37,977 bases of DNA from a virus, in the IMG/VR virus record IMGVR_UViG_3300044825_001142, positions 1 through 37,977 of that record. One strand, 5' to 3'. Of this stretch, positions 7,442 to 13,997 are shown one piece after another. The notes beneath the pieces were generated by a model, which saw nothing but the letters and a program-made list of their open reading frames with translations, did no database searches and was not told where the DNA came from. Positions within the stretch are counted from its first letter, which is position 1, and every line of letters begins with the position of its first letter. The position numbers and the translations under genes are program-made.

Positions 7442-8086
7442 ACGTCCTCCTTAAACGATATAGGCGAATACTACACGAAATCTACGCATCGTAGAAAACA
7501 CGATTTTTCTTTGGGGCGGGGTTTTGTAGGAAAGAAAAAGGAAGGTGGGATGGGCTAACCGCCGCCAACGGGAGCGAGGGCTTAAATGACGCTTATAGGC
7601 CCCCATCCAGCCTATACACGCCCAATGAGACTTGACCTGTGGACTGCCATTGGGGGAAGTGCCCCACAAGCCTTACTTCGAAACAGCAAGCACAGTGTAA
7701 CAAAAATGGAAATTCCTTTGGGGCGGGGAGCGTAAAAGGTCGCGCTCCCGAGAGGGTCGTGGCCCATTCAATCGGGCAACAAAGCGGGACAGAATCGAAT
7801 CGAATCACGCAATGCGTAAACGTTTACGTTTCAGCGTAAACGCATTTATTCAATAGAGCCGTGTCCCAATTGGCCAGATATCCAATAAACGGTGGCGCGG
7901 GATTTAGGATCAATCCCCCGATCTCTCCGCATTGCACAATATCTACCCTTATATATATACCACTATATATAGTAAGAATCTATCCTATATGTAATAACGA
8001 TTAAAAAATAAAATGGCATATATGGTTCACGCTATAGACTTGTATACGTTAAACTTAGTATTCCTATTCACTAAAAGGGGGTTTCA
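7442..8086. promoter_or_regulatory. Divergent control region between late (-) and early (+) blocks
   Basis: There is no convincing gene in these 645 bases. The content is structured. TCTACG-CAT-CGTAGA is a dyad at 7481-7495, just upstream of the late ribosome site. TTTTTCTTT and AAAGAAAAA are inverted arms at 7504-7512 and 7531-7539. A 13-bp direct repeat CTTTGGGGCGGGG occurs at 7509-7521 and 7716-7728. A perfect 14-bp palindrome CGTAAACGTTTACG occurs at 7815-7828, with a further GCGTAAACG at 7834-7842. An AT-rich TATATA stretch lies at about 7948-8035. I could not fix a confident promoter in either direction. Confidence 0.55.
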
Positions 8087-8266
8087 ATGAAAGATCGATC
8101 AATCACTATCGTATTTGCATCAATGCTAGGTTTTTGCATGCTAGCCGTAATGGCATGCACTGTATGGATTCTTTTCACGGGTAGCGCTATAGAGCTAGCG
8201 TTAGGGATACTAGGTAGCGCTGTTAGCGTTTATATGTTTATTGATGTATCACGCGAAATCAAATAA
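8087..8266 (+). CDS. Small two-helix membrane protein, first early gene
   Basis: This is a 59-residue protein with hydrophobic segments at about residues 6-30 and 36-53 and a charged C-terminus (DVSREIK). The ATG at 8087 has AAAAGGGGG about eight bases upstream. It precedes the ArdC-like gene by 10 bases and lies in the same CTAG-rich segment. I do not recognise the family; it may alter the host membrane early in infection. Confidence 0.65.
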   Translation: MKDRSITIVFASMLGFCMLAVMACTVWILFTGSAIELALGILGSAVSVYMFIDVSREIK

Positions 8267-8276
8267 GGGGCTAATC

Positions 8277-9173
8277 ATGGATATTGCACAAGTCATTACA
8301 GATCGCATCATCACTGAGCTAGAAAAGGGCTCCGCGCCTTGGGTAAAGCCGTGGCGTGATGTTAAAAGCCGGAAACATAACGGACAGCCTTGGAACCCTG
8401 CTAGCGGGACGGTTTATCGTGGCGCTAATTGGACGTTTCTAACCCTTGTCGGCTCTACGTTTTCCAGTAACGCATGGATCACGTTTAAGCAAGCGCAAGC
8501 GCTAGGCGGTAACGTGAAAACAGGCGAAAAGGGGACGCCTATTGTTTTCTGGAAACCCCTAGCGATCAAGGATAAGACTAACCCGGATCAAGTAACGCAT
8601 GTGCCAATGCTAAAGCACTACTACGTTTTCAATCTGGATCAATGCGAAGACGTGACGCTACCCGGGCCTAAAGCTAATGAACCCGACTATAGCGCTGTAG
8701 ATTGGAACCCGTGCGACAAGGCCGAATCACTGATCGCCACGTTAAAGCTAGCAGGCGGCCTACATCATGGCGGCAATGAGGCATTTTTCCGGCCTAGCAC
8801 TGATGCAATCCAAATGCCCGAAAAGGGACAATTTGCTAGCAGGGAGAATTATTACGCGACTCTCTTGCATGAGGGAATCCATGCCACGGGCCATAAGTCT
8901 AGGCTAGACCGTGAAAAGGGTAAGCGCTTTGGGGATCATGCCTATGCTTACGAGGAATTGATCGCGGAGTTAGGCGCGGCAATGCTATGCGCTCATTGCG
9001 GCCTTGATGGGGACTTGCGCCATGCGGCCTATATTGAGTCATGGCTCAAGGCGCTGAAAGATGATAAGAAATTTATCATCAGCGCGGCCGGTAAAGCTCA
9101 AGCCGGTATGGATTGGCTCATCAATGGCGGTAAAAAGGCCGAATCCATCGAAGAGCTACCCCTAGCGGCCTAG
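8277..9173 (+). CDS. ArdC-like antirestriction protein (ssDNA-binding domain plus zincin-like metalloprotease)
   Basis: This 298-residue protein has the two domains of the ArdC family. The N-terminal ssDNA-binding domain shows ELEKGSAPWVKPW (14-26), NPASGTVYRGANW (40-52) and WITFKQAQALGG (67-78). The C-terminal metallopeptidase-like domain has HEGIH at 198-202 in a LLHEGIHATGH context and downstream acids E227 and E231. The start at 8277 is chosen over an ATG at 8241 because AATAAGGGG lies at ribosome distance and the domain begins here. ArdC proteins shield incoming DNA from restriction. An early role on entering DNA fits its place. Leu codons are often CTA, unlike later genes. Confidence 0.9.
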   Translation: MDIAQVITDRIITELEKGSAPWVKPWRDVKSRKHNGQPWNPASGTVYRGANWTFLTLVGSTFSSNAWITFKQAQALGGNVKTGEKGTPIVFWKPLAIKDKTNPDQVTHVPMLKHYYVFNLDQCEDVTLPGPKANEPDYSAVDWNPCDKAESLIATLKLAGGLHHGGNEAFFRPSTDAIQMPEKGQFASRENYYATLLHEGIHATGHKSRLDREKGKRFGDHAYAYEELIAELGAAMLCAHCGLDGDLRHAAYIESWLKALKDDKKFIISAAGKAQAGMDWLINGGKKAESIEELPLAA

Positions 9174-9180
9174 CGCCTAG

Positions 9181-9234
9181 CGTGTAAGCGCTTTTCATAG
9201 GCGCTTACGCGATAGCCGTTAAACGCTATCGTTT
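9181..9234. promoter_or_regulatory. Two adjacent hairpins after the ArdC-like gene
   Basis: The first arms are CGTGTAAGCGC (9181-9191) and GCGCTTACGCG (9201-9211), pairing 10 of 11. The second arms are CGATAGC (9210-9216) and GCTATCG (9225-9231), perfect, around CGTTAAAC and followed only by TTT. They may be a weak terminator, an RNA-stability element or protein-binding dyads. The T run is too short for a confident intrinsic terminator. Confidence 0.5.
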
Positions 9235-9265
9235 CCTAATCAATACATCATATGGGGGTTACACC

Positions 9266-9508
9266 ATGAGCGAGTTCGATCACGTGAGAGTTTTAAGCGC
9301 TTATCTAATGAGACTACCGCCGATAGTCTTTAAGCGTTTGAATGAGGCTAATTTGAAAGCATGGAATGAGCAATTAAACGGAAACAAGGCTAGCCAAATG
9401 GAGTCTTATGAGCACGAATTACAGGTTATCCGGGCCGCTGTAGAGTGTATGACCGATCACGATAAGCAAACGTGCGCCCGAATCGTGCGCGAGTCTATCG
9501 CGGCCTAG
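9266..9508 (+). CDS. Hypothetical protein in the CTAG-rich island
   Basis: This is an 80-residue, mostly helical, soluble protein with an acidic His-rich end (CMTDHDKQTCARIVRESIAA). A purine stretch (ATGGGGGTT) precedes the ATG. It lies between the ArdC-like gene and a 64-residue gene and shares their base composition. I recognise no family. Association with antirestriction or origin function is only positional. Confidence 0.55.
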   Translation: MSEFDHVRVLSAYLMRLPPIVFKRLNEANLKAWNEQLNGNKASQMESYEHELQVIRAAVECMTDHDKQTCARIVRESIAA

Positions 9509-9569
9509 TTTCCGGCCTTTTATCCCTTGGCCTAGCGCTAGGGGATAACGGGCCGGGAATTGTCCCGGC
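9509..9569 (+). promoter_or_regulatory. Attenuator-like leader with two mutually exclusive hairpins
   Basis: Hairpin A pairs 9509-9517 with 9551-9559 (one G-U pair) and 9520-9526 with 9542-9548, enclosing the palindrome CTAGCGCTAG (9532-9541). Hairpin B pairs GCCGGGA (9552-9558) with TCCCGGC (9563-9569) around a four-base loop. Both need 9552-9558, so they cannot form together. The element ends about 23 bases before the ATG at 9593. This resembles an attenuator or RNA switch, but no U-rich terminator tail is present. Confidence 0.5.
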
Positions 9570-9592
9570 ATATCCTAAAAAGGGGTTTTATT

Positions 9593-9787
9593 ATGCTTTC
9601 TGGAGTCAATACTTACGTGGCCTTTTATCGCGGCCGTGAGCTGGTAGTGCAGGGCCTTACTTCCTATGATGCACAATGGGAAGCGGCTAAAAAGTTTAAG
9701 GCTAGAAAAGCCTATGAAGTAACGGTAATCCTAGCCGAAAAGCCTAACGGTGATCCAGTAATCCATGATCCAGCAATCCTAGACTGA
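9593..9787 (+). CDS. Small hypothetical protein upstream of the putative origin
   Basis: This is a 64-residue protein with an alternating beta/alpha pattern (NTYVAFYRGRELVVQG, then a helix around YDAQWEAAKKFKARK, then VTVILAEK). The start at 9593 has AAAAAGGGG nine bases upstream; an in-frame ATG at 9560 lies inside the hairpin element and lacks such a site. A rho-independent terminator follows within five bases of the stop. I recall similar small AYEVTVILAEK-type proteins in phages and plasmids, of unknown role. Confidence 0.65.
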   Translation: MLSGVNTYVAFYRGRELVVQGLTSYDAQWEAAKKFKARKAYEVTVILAEKPNGDPVIHDPAILD

Positions 9788-9791
9788 AAAT

Positions 9792-9816
9792 AAGGCCCGT
9801 AAGGGCCTTTTTCTTT
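9792..9816 (+). terminator. Rho-independent terminator
   Basis: AAGGCCC (9792-9798) and GGGCCTT (9803-9809) form a perfect 7-bp stem with a GTAA loop, followed by TTTTTCTTT. It lies immediately after the stop codon at 9787. It closes the ArdC-containing transcript before the putative origin. Confidence 0.92.
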
Positions 9817-9949
9817 ATCGCCTAGGGTTAGGGCTAGGGCATGGGCTAGCGGCCCGTCTACGGCCTTATATGGCCCGTCCCCGTATATACCCGCCTGCTG
9901 TTGTGCAGCAGGGTTGCTGCTGGTCTGATTCTGGCCCGACTTCCAAAAA

Positions 9950-10055
9950 TAAAAGTGCATTTGCAAAAGCTCAGAAATTTAGGTTTTGAGTTTTTAGGCT
10001 CATAAGATTGCATTTGCCGTTTCAAAAAAATTTAGGTTTTAGCCTTTGATCGACA
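9950..10055. repeat. Imperfect 53-bp tandem direct repeat, two copies
   Basis: TGCATTTGC (9956-9964 and 10009-10017) and AAATTTAGGTTTT (9975-9987 and 10028-10040) recur in the same order. Both are offset by exactly 53 bases. The intervening bases are only partly conserved. The conserved blocks could be binding sites for an initiator or partition protein, like plasmid iterons. Confidence 0.75.
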
Positions 10056-10242
10056 CTCCGCAGGCTCATCCGTTGAGCTAGCCGACTGCGAGGCCCAAAG
10101 TTATCCACGGCCCAATCCGAACCTATAGGCTATATGTTTTGTAATCTAGGTAAAGGGCGTATATTAGACGTTCTATATTTACAATATATGTCATATAGTA
10201 TACGCCCGTAATAAGACGTATATAGGCTATATCCGGCCAGAG

Positions 10243-10274
10243 TTATCCACAAGTTATCCACAGAGTTATCCACA
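10243..10274 (+). promoter_or_regulatory. Three tandem DnaA boxes
   Basis: TTATCCACA occurs at 10243-10251, 10254-10262 and 10266-10274, all in the same orientation. The spacing is 11 and 12 bases, about one helical turn. Each matches the strong E. coli-type DnaA box exactly. A fourth copy with one change lies at 10101-10109. They could load host DnaA for phage replication, or titrate it away from the host origin. Confidence 0.9.
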
Positions 10275-10318
10275 GGGCTCCCACGTTCGGGAGGGGTAAA
10301 AATAATTCATACCCCCTC

Positions 10319-10348
10319 TTGACAATCCTAAAAATGTAGGAGTAAGGT
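10319..10348 (+). promoter_or_regulatory. Candidate sigma70 promoter for the second early transcript
   Basis: TTGACA at 10319-10324 is a perfect -35 element. TAAGGT (10343-10348) is a poor -10 at 18 bases. It lies between the DnaA boxes and the first gene at 10397. A dyad GTGTA-TACGTT-TACAC (10356-10371) sits immediately downstream, where an operator would block initiation or clearance. Confidence 0.5.
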
Positions 10349-10355
10349 TCATAGC

Positions 10356-10371
10356 GTGTATACGTTTACAC
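10356..10371. promoter_or_regulatory. Candidate operator dyad
   Basis: GTGTA and TACAC form perfect 5-bp inverted arms around TACGTT. The 8-mer ACGTTTAC inside it also occurs in the 14-bp palindrome at 7815-7828 in the divergent control region. One early regulator might act at both sites. The regulator is not identified. Confidence 0.4.
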
Positions 10372-10396
10372 ATCCTAATGTGAAAGGGGAAACACC

Positions 10397-10582
10397 ATGA
10401 ATGTACAGCGTGAATACAGTATCCAAGAGGCGATGGACATAGCACTGCAAAGCCTTGTAGTGGAGCGTCAGTTAGTTGATCGGCTCTATCGCATTAGGCA
10501 AGAGGCCAAGGAGGTAGCAGACCTACTTACCAAGGCCAAGGAGCGCAGGCTGCAGCTAGATCAAGAAGCACGTTTAGACTAA
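10397..10582 (+). CDS. Small coiled-coil-like hypothetical protein
   Basis: This 61-residue protein is almost wholly helical and charged, with heptad-like spacing (VVERQLVDRLYRIRQEAKEV). GAAAGGGG lies about eight bases before the ATG. It is the first gene after the putative origin and promoter. It could be a small dimeric regulator or adaptor; no motif is recognised. Confidence 0.65.
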   Translation: MNVQREYSIQEAMDIALQSLVVERQLVDRLYRIRQEAKEVADLLTKAKERRLQLDQEARLD

Positions 10583-10599
10583 TCAATCAGGGGGCTGAT

Positions 10600-10812
10600 A
10601 TGTGGACAAAGTTTGAGTTTGCGAAACTCAGCAGCAAGAATTTGGCTGACGTTTCGGAGTATGTGGTCGAGATCAATCGACTCACCAGCGAGTTAAATAG
10701 GCTAGTGCGTAGCAGTGAGCCGCAGTGGTCAGACGTAGATGCAGTGGTCACAAATCTACGCAGCCAATGCACCATGATTCAGCGTCTTGTCGATCAGGCG
10801 TATGAATCATGA
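10600..10812 (+). CDS. Small helical hypothetical protein
   Basis: This is a 70-residue soluble helical protein with Val/Leu heptad character (YVVEINRLTSELNRLVRSSE). It has the AGGGGGCTGATATG start context shared with the exonuclease gene at 12210. It overlaps the next gene by 4 bases (ATGA). Function unknown. Confidence 0.6.
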   Translation: MWTKFEFAKLSSKNLADVSEYVVEINRLTSELNRLVRSSEPQWSDVDAVVTNLRSQCTMIQRLVDQAYES

Positions 10813-11012
10813 AAGAGCTACTTGATATCAAGTCTATATGGCAAACACTGAAAACTAAGTGGGCAACATCCTTTGGATGTGTCGTACTGGCCATTGTTGC
10901 CTTTGCCTTTGGCTACTTTTGGGCGGTCAAAGAGATCACTGAAGACTGCCGCTTCATGGGTAGCTTTCGGGATGGCACACAGGCGTTTAGTTGCTCAGTG
11001 AGGGTGAGATGA
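10809..11012 (+). CDS. Small single-pass membrane protein
   Basis: This is a 67-residue protein with one transmembrane helix at about residues 23-41 (VLAIVAFAFGYFWAV). Two cysteines in the C-terminal tail (EDCRFMGSF and FSCSVRV) are probably periplasmic and could form a disulfide. It is coupled to both neighbours by ATGA overlaps. It may modify the envelope or exclude superinfecting phage; nothing specific is recognised. Confidence 0.6.
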   Translation: MKELLDIKSIWQTLKTKWATSFGCVVLAIVAFAFGYFWAVKEITEDCRFMGSFRDGTQAFSCSVRVR

Positions 11013-11203
11013 GACTAATCATTAACTTTGTTTTCTTGATTGCCTGCATTTCGATCAGCGCGGCCATTGGCGAGCACCACGGCTACCTGAAGGCAGAGGC
11101 CAAGATGCTCAAGACCAATCCACCCTCCGAGGCGTTAGAGATGGCCTGCCTCGGGCTCTGGATTGGCGAACAAAACAAACGATATGCGGAGAAAAGCAAA
11201 TGA
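11009..11203 (+). CDS. Small membrane-anchored or exported protein
   Basis: It is 64 residues from the ATG at 11009, chosen because of the ATGA overlap with the previous gene; an upstream ATG at 10991 lies inside that gene. The N-terminus MRLIINFVFLIACISISAAIG looks like a signal anchor. The remainder is a soluble helix with one Cys in MACLGLWIG. It overlaps the next gene by ATGA. Function unknown. Confidence 0.6.
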   Translation: MRLIINFVFLIACISISAAIGEHHGYLKAEAKMLKTNPPSEALEMACLGLWIGEQNKRYAEKSK

Positions 11204-11391
11204 AGAAAGTTTGCTGGGCAATCGAGCATCGAGGCACCTTTGTCACAGACCGCCGGGATTTTAGTCAGCCTGTTCCTACTGCCTTATTCCGTACACGTAA
11301 ACATGCCTTGATCTGGCTGGAAGATAACCCATATTGGTCGCGCCTCAAGGCACAGCCGGTGCGGGTCAAGGTAACCATTACGGAGGTTTAA
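11200..11391 (+). CDS. Small hypothetical protein
   Basis: This is a 63-residue basic protein with mixed beta/alpha pattern (KKVCWAIEHRGTFVTDRRDF, then VRVKVTITEV at the end). It is joined by ATGA to the previous gene and followed directly by a 25-residue membrane peptide. I recognise no family. Confidence 0.55.
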   Translation: MKKVCWAIEHRGTFVTDRRDFSQPVPTALFRTRKHALIWLEDNPYWSRLKAQPVRVKVTITEV

Positions 11392-11469
11392 ATGGGCGAT
11401 TTACTGCACTTTCTGGTTTTCATAGCAGTTATCGTGGCTATCGGCATTTACATAGGCTACAAGGAATGA
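11392..11469 (+). CDS. 25-residue single-pass membrane micropeptide
   Basis: The frame opens MGDLLHFLVFIAVIVAIGIY and ends IGYKE. The ATG starts directly after the previous stop and has an excellent ACGGAGG site five bases upstream. One transmembrane helix makes up nearly the whole product. The strong ribosome site supports real translation. It parallels the two membrane micropeptides on the other strand at 6893-7059. Confidence 0.6.
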   Translation: MGDLLHFLVFIAVIVAIGIYIGYKE

Positions 11470-11474
11470 ACGAC

Positions 11475-12173
11475 ATGACACCAATCGTAATTTGCACCAA
11501 GGGCAGCAAGGCAATAAATGTGCTGCTTGCTAGCATTGAGCAGTATGTACCCCGGGAGGTTCAGGTCTATGTCTACGGAAACTTTGACAACCTGATGTCT
11601 TGGGAGTTTATAAAGTGGCTTGGCGATAACGACAAAAAGACCTTTGGCGAGAGCTTTAATTACGCCACCAACCAAGTCTGGCTGGATGGCCACGAAACTC
11701 TAATCATGGCCAATGATGACATTGTGCTAAACCCTGACAGCTATTGGCTGCTCACCCATGATCGGGTGCTGCTACGTCAGCAGGGGCACAAGGTGGGCTT
11801 TGTCTCAGCCCGTAGCAACATGGCCAGCTTGCCTCAGAACGTGCGCCATAAACAAGAAAACGACACGTGGAATGGCATGAAGTGGGCCAGTGAAGACACG
11901 CTCATGCAGGTGGAATGGACTGCGCCACTCTTTGCTAGTGTCGATAAAGAGGGTTACCCGGGCTTTCCTCCGACTAATTTTTTTAGCGATAACGTGGCCT
12001 GTCACGATATGAGTTGTGAAGGATTCAAACACTTTTTATCAAGAAGTTACGTTTCTCACGTTGGCAGTAGCACTATAGGTAGAGGCATGGGTGCAGATAG
12101 CAAAAACTACATGGAGGCAGAGGATTGGATTAAAACAAATAGGCCACTGTTGCATAAACGATATTTTCAGTAG
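11475..12173 (+). CDS. Glycosyltransferase-like protein (GT-A type)
   Basis: The 232-residue protein begins MTPIVICTKGSKAINVLLAS, a typical first strand and helix of a GT-A nucleotide-sugar domain. Acidic NDD at 80-82 (LIMANDDIVLNPDSY) sits where the metal-binding DxD lies. The start at 11475 is preferred because AAGGA lies nine bases upstream; 11466 is an alternative, and the frame stays open farther up but without support. It probably transfers a sugar to DNA, a virion protein or host surface sugar. The acceptor is unknown. Confidence 0.7.
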   Translation: MTPIVICTKGSKAINVLLASIEQYVPREVQVYVYGNFDNLMSWEFIKWLGDNDKKTFGESFNYATNQVWLDGHETLIMANDDIVLNPDSYWLLTHDRVLLRQQGHKVGFVSARSNMASLPQNVRHKQENDTWNGMKWASEDTLMQVEWTAPLFASVDKEGYPGFPPTNFFSDNVACHDMSCEGFKHFLSRSYVSHVGSSTIGRGMGADSKNYMEAEDWIKTNRPLLHKRYFQ

Positions 12174-12209
12174 TACACTTTAACTTCGCTAATCTATGAG
12201 GGGGCTGAT

Positions 12210-13112
12210 ATGGCACTAAGCGAGCATGACGTAGCAATACGCGATCAACACATCTGGTCATCAGATGCGGGCATGATCGCTGAAGGTAAGGCGGGTGAAG
12301 TCTACCTGCAGAAAACTGGGCAGAAACCAAAGCCCAATCTCGACGATGTGGAAGCGGTGCAGATGGGTTTGGCAATGCAAGAGCCCATTATGCGAATAGC
12401 TGCAGGCCGATGGGGATGGGAGTTCAAGGATGCTGATTACACCTTGCACCATCCAAAGCACAACTGGTTGGCTAGCCATTTTGACTACATCTCTGCCGAT
12501 GGCAAGACTCTCTATGAGGTCAAAAACCTTGGCGTTCATCAGCGCAAGAAGTACGGCGAGGATGGCACAGAGATGATCTCTGAGAAGTATCGGGCCCAAT
12601 GCCTGCATGAGCAGATAGTCCATGAAGGTGTGCAAAACATCATCCTCGTGGTGCTCTTTGGCGGGCAAGAGCTTTGTCACTACCCGCAAAACTTTACCGC
12701 GCTTGAGGCTGAAGCCCACATCCGGGCGATGGCTGAGTTTTGGGCGCAGGTGCAGACCAAAAGCTACAACCCACAAACGATGGCCGATGTCGTTGGCGAT
12801 GTCTATAAGGTGGACGATGGCGAAAGCATGGTGGCCAATGCAGCGCTAGAGACTGCCTGCAATCAGTTGGCCATGATTAAAGCAAAGATGAAGGAGTACG
12901 AAGAGGCCGAGGAAGGGCTAAAGCAGATGATCCAATCGGCTATGGGCCCGAAAGCACAGCTTAAAGCCTTTGACGGCTCAGTGCTTTGCACTTGGAAGAC
13001 CAGCAAGCCAAGTAAGAGATTCTCTGCTGATCTGTTAAAACAAGCCCTGCCCGACACCTATGAAAAGTTTGTTGTCGAGCAGCCGGGAAGTCGTAGATTC
13101 TTAATTAAATAA
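12210..13112 (+). CDS. YqaJ-type (lambda Exo-like) recombination exonuclease
   Basis: This is a 300-residue PD-(D/E)XK nuclease. Visible family residues are E58 in GLAMQEPIMRIAA, D92 in WLASHFDYISADG, and E103-x-K105 in LYEVKNLG. A C-terminal helical extension (about 215-250) is Lys/Glu-rich. Such enzymes resect duplex ends 5' to 3' and hand single strands to an annealing protein. The next gene, 10 bases away, is a likely partner. The start has the AGGGGGCTGATATG leader. Confidence 0.88.
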   Translation: MALSEHDVAIRDQHIWSSDAGMIAEGKAGEVYLQKTGQKPKPNLDDVEAVQMGLAMQEPIMRIAAGRWGWEFKDADYTLHHPKHNWLASHFDYISADGKTLYEVKNLGVHQRKKYGEDGTEMISEKYRAQCLHEQIVHEGVQNIILVVLFGGQELCHYPQNFTALEAEAHIRAMAEFWAQVQTKSYNPQTMADVVGDVYKVDDGESMVANAALETACNQLAMIKAKMKEYEEAEEGLKQMIQSAMGPKAQLKAFDGSVLCTWKTSKPSKRFSADLLKQALPDTYEKFVVEQPGSRRFLIK

Positions 13113-13122
13113 GGGGCTAAAT

Positions 13123-13959
13123 ATGAGTAATGTAGTGAATCTACCTAAGAGTGATGTCGCTGTTATCGATCCAGCGATCATTGAATCAATCGTAACCAAA
13201 GGGGACTTGTCGGGGCTAAACCAAGTTCAGAAGGTGCAGTATTACAACTACCGCTGCAAGCAGATTGGCCTAGACCCTAGCGCCAAACCGTTTGACCTGC
13301 TGAACCTTAGCGGAAAGCAGGTGCTATATGCCAATGCGGGAGCCACGCAACAACTCTGTAACCTCCACAAATTGTCAACTCAAATTACGAATAAAGAACG
13401 GGTCGATGATATTTACGTTGTCTCAGTCAGAGTTACCGGGGCTGATGGACGCTCTAGTGAAAATCAAGGGGCTGTTAGCATCGGAAACCTTAGAGGGGAT
13501 GCCCTTGCTAACGCAGTGCTCAAATGCACTACCAAAGCAATACGCCGATCAGTGCTTGCTCATTGTGGACTTGGCATGCTCGACGAAACCGAAGTCGAAA
13601 CAATCCCAAATGCCCATAAGGAAAGTATCGTAATTCCTACCGATGAACCCATGCCCACATTAGTCGATGAACCGGCTGGTGATTGGCCATTGATGGTGCC
13701 CGGGACTGATGATCCGTATTCGTTTCATGCAGACGCAGATAAGTGGACTGACGCTTTCCTGACGATGGTGGACAGAATTAGAGATAGCGGCAAGCTACCG
13801 GCTGATGAGAAGTCGTATAAGCTGGGCGAGCTTGAAAAGTGTAACCGTGGAATGTTTACAAAGGTGCGTGATTCTTCATCTGGGCTCTACGAAATCCTTA
13901 CCAATGGCATAGGATCAGCCAGAGGCGAGATCAACAAGGCGATAGCTGGAAAAAAGTAA
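13123..13959 (+). CDS. Putative single-strand annealing protein, partner of the exonuclease
   Basis: This is a 278-residue protein. The conserved-looking core runs from YNYRCKQIGLDPSAKPFDLL (about 43-62) to LKCTTKAIRRSVLAHCGLGM (about 153-172). The KAxRRxxLxxCGLGxLDExE pattern recalls RecT/Erf-type phage annealing proteins. The C-terminal part is variable and acidic. Its place directly after the YqaJ-type nuclease and before an SSB-tailed protein supports a recombination role: annealing strands to make concatemers or repair ends. I could not assign one superfamily by eye. Confidence 0.72.
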   Translation: MSNVVNLPKSDVAVIDPAIIESIVTKGDLSGLNQVQKVQYYNYRCKQIGLDPSAKPFDLLNLSGKQVLYANAGATQQLCNLHKLSTQITNKERVDDIYVVSVRVTGADGRSSENQGAVSIGNLRGDALANAVLKCTTKAIRRSVLAHCGLGMLDETEVETIPNAHKESIVIPTDEPMPTLVDEPAGDWPLMVPGTDDPYSFHADADKWTDAFLTMVDRIRDSGKLPADEKSYKLGELEKCNRGMFTKVRDSSSGLYEILTNGIGSARGEINKAIAGKK

Positions 13960-13997
13960 TTGAGCCGGTACGGTCAGGCAAACTTACGCAAAACGAA

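Larger units (their letters stand above)
9817..10396. other. Putative DnaA-dependent replication origin (non-coding)
   Basis: There is no gene in 580 bases. The segment holds a GC-rich hairpin (CCTGCTG and CAGCAGG at 9894-9912), a two-copy 53-bp repeat, one near-perfect DnaA box (TTATCCACG, 10101-10109) and an AT-rich stretch (about 10120-10235). In that stretch GGGCGTATA and TATACGCCC form distant inverted arms and TATAGGCTATAT occurs twice. Three perfect DnaA boxes follow at 10243-10274. This is the classical arrangement of DnaA boxes beside a DNA-unwinding region. No phage initiator gene is recognisable, so the host DnaA is the likely initiator. Confidence 0.75.

Noticed and set aside
7451-7808. 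Two overlapping minus-strand frames in the divergent control region
   Set aside because: They have no ribosome site, overlap each other, show no protein-like pattern and span the dyads and repeats, so the segment is treated as non-coding.
8241-8276. Upstream ATG for the ArdC-like protein
   Set aside because: It lies within the preceding membrane-protein gene and lacks a ribosome site, while 8277 has AAGGGG at proper distance and begins at the family's usual N-terminus.
11334-11474. Longer N-terminus for the first glycosyltransferase-like protein
   Set aside because: The upstream extension overlaps the end of one gene and all of the 25-residue membrane peptide, has no ribosome site, and does not look like part of a GT-A fold.
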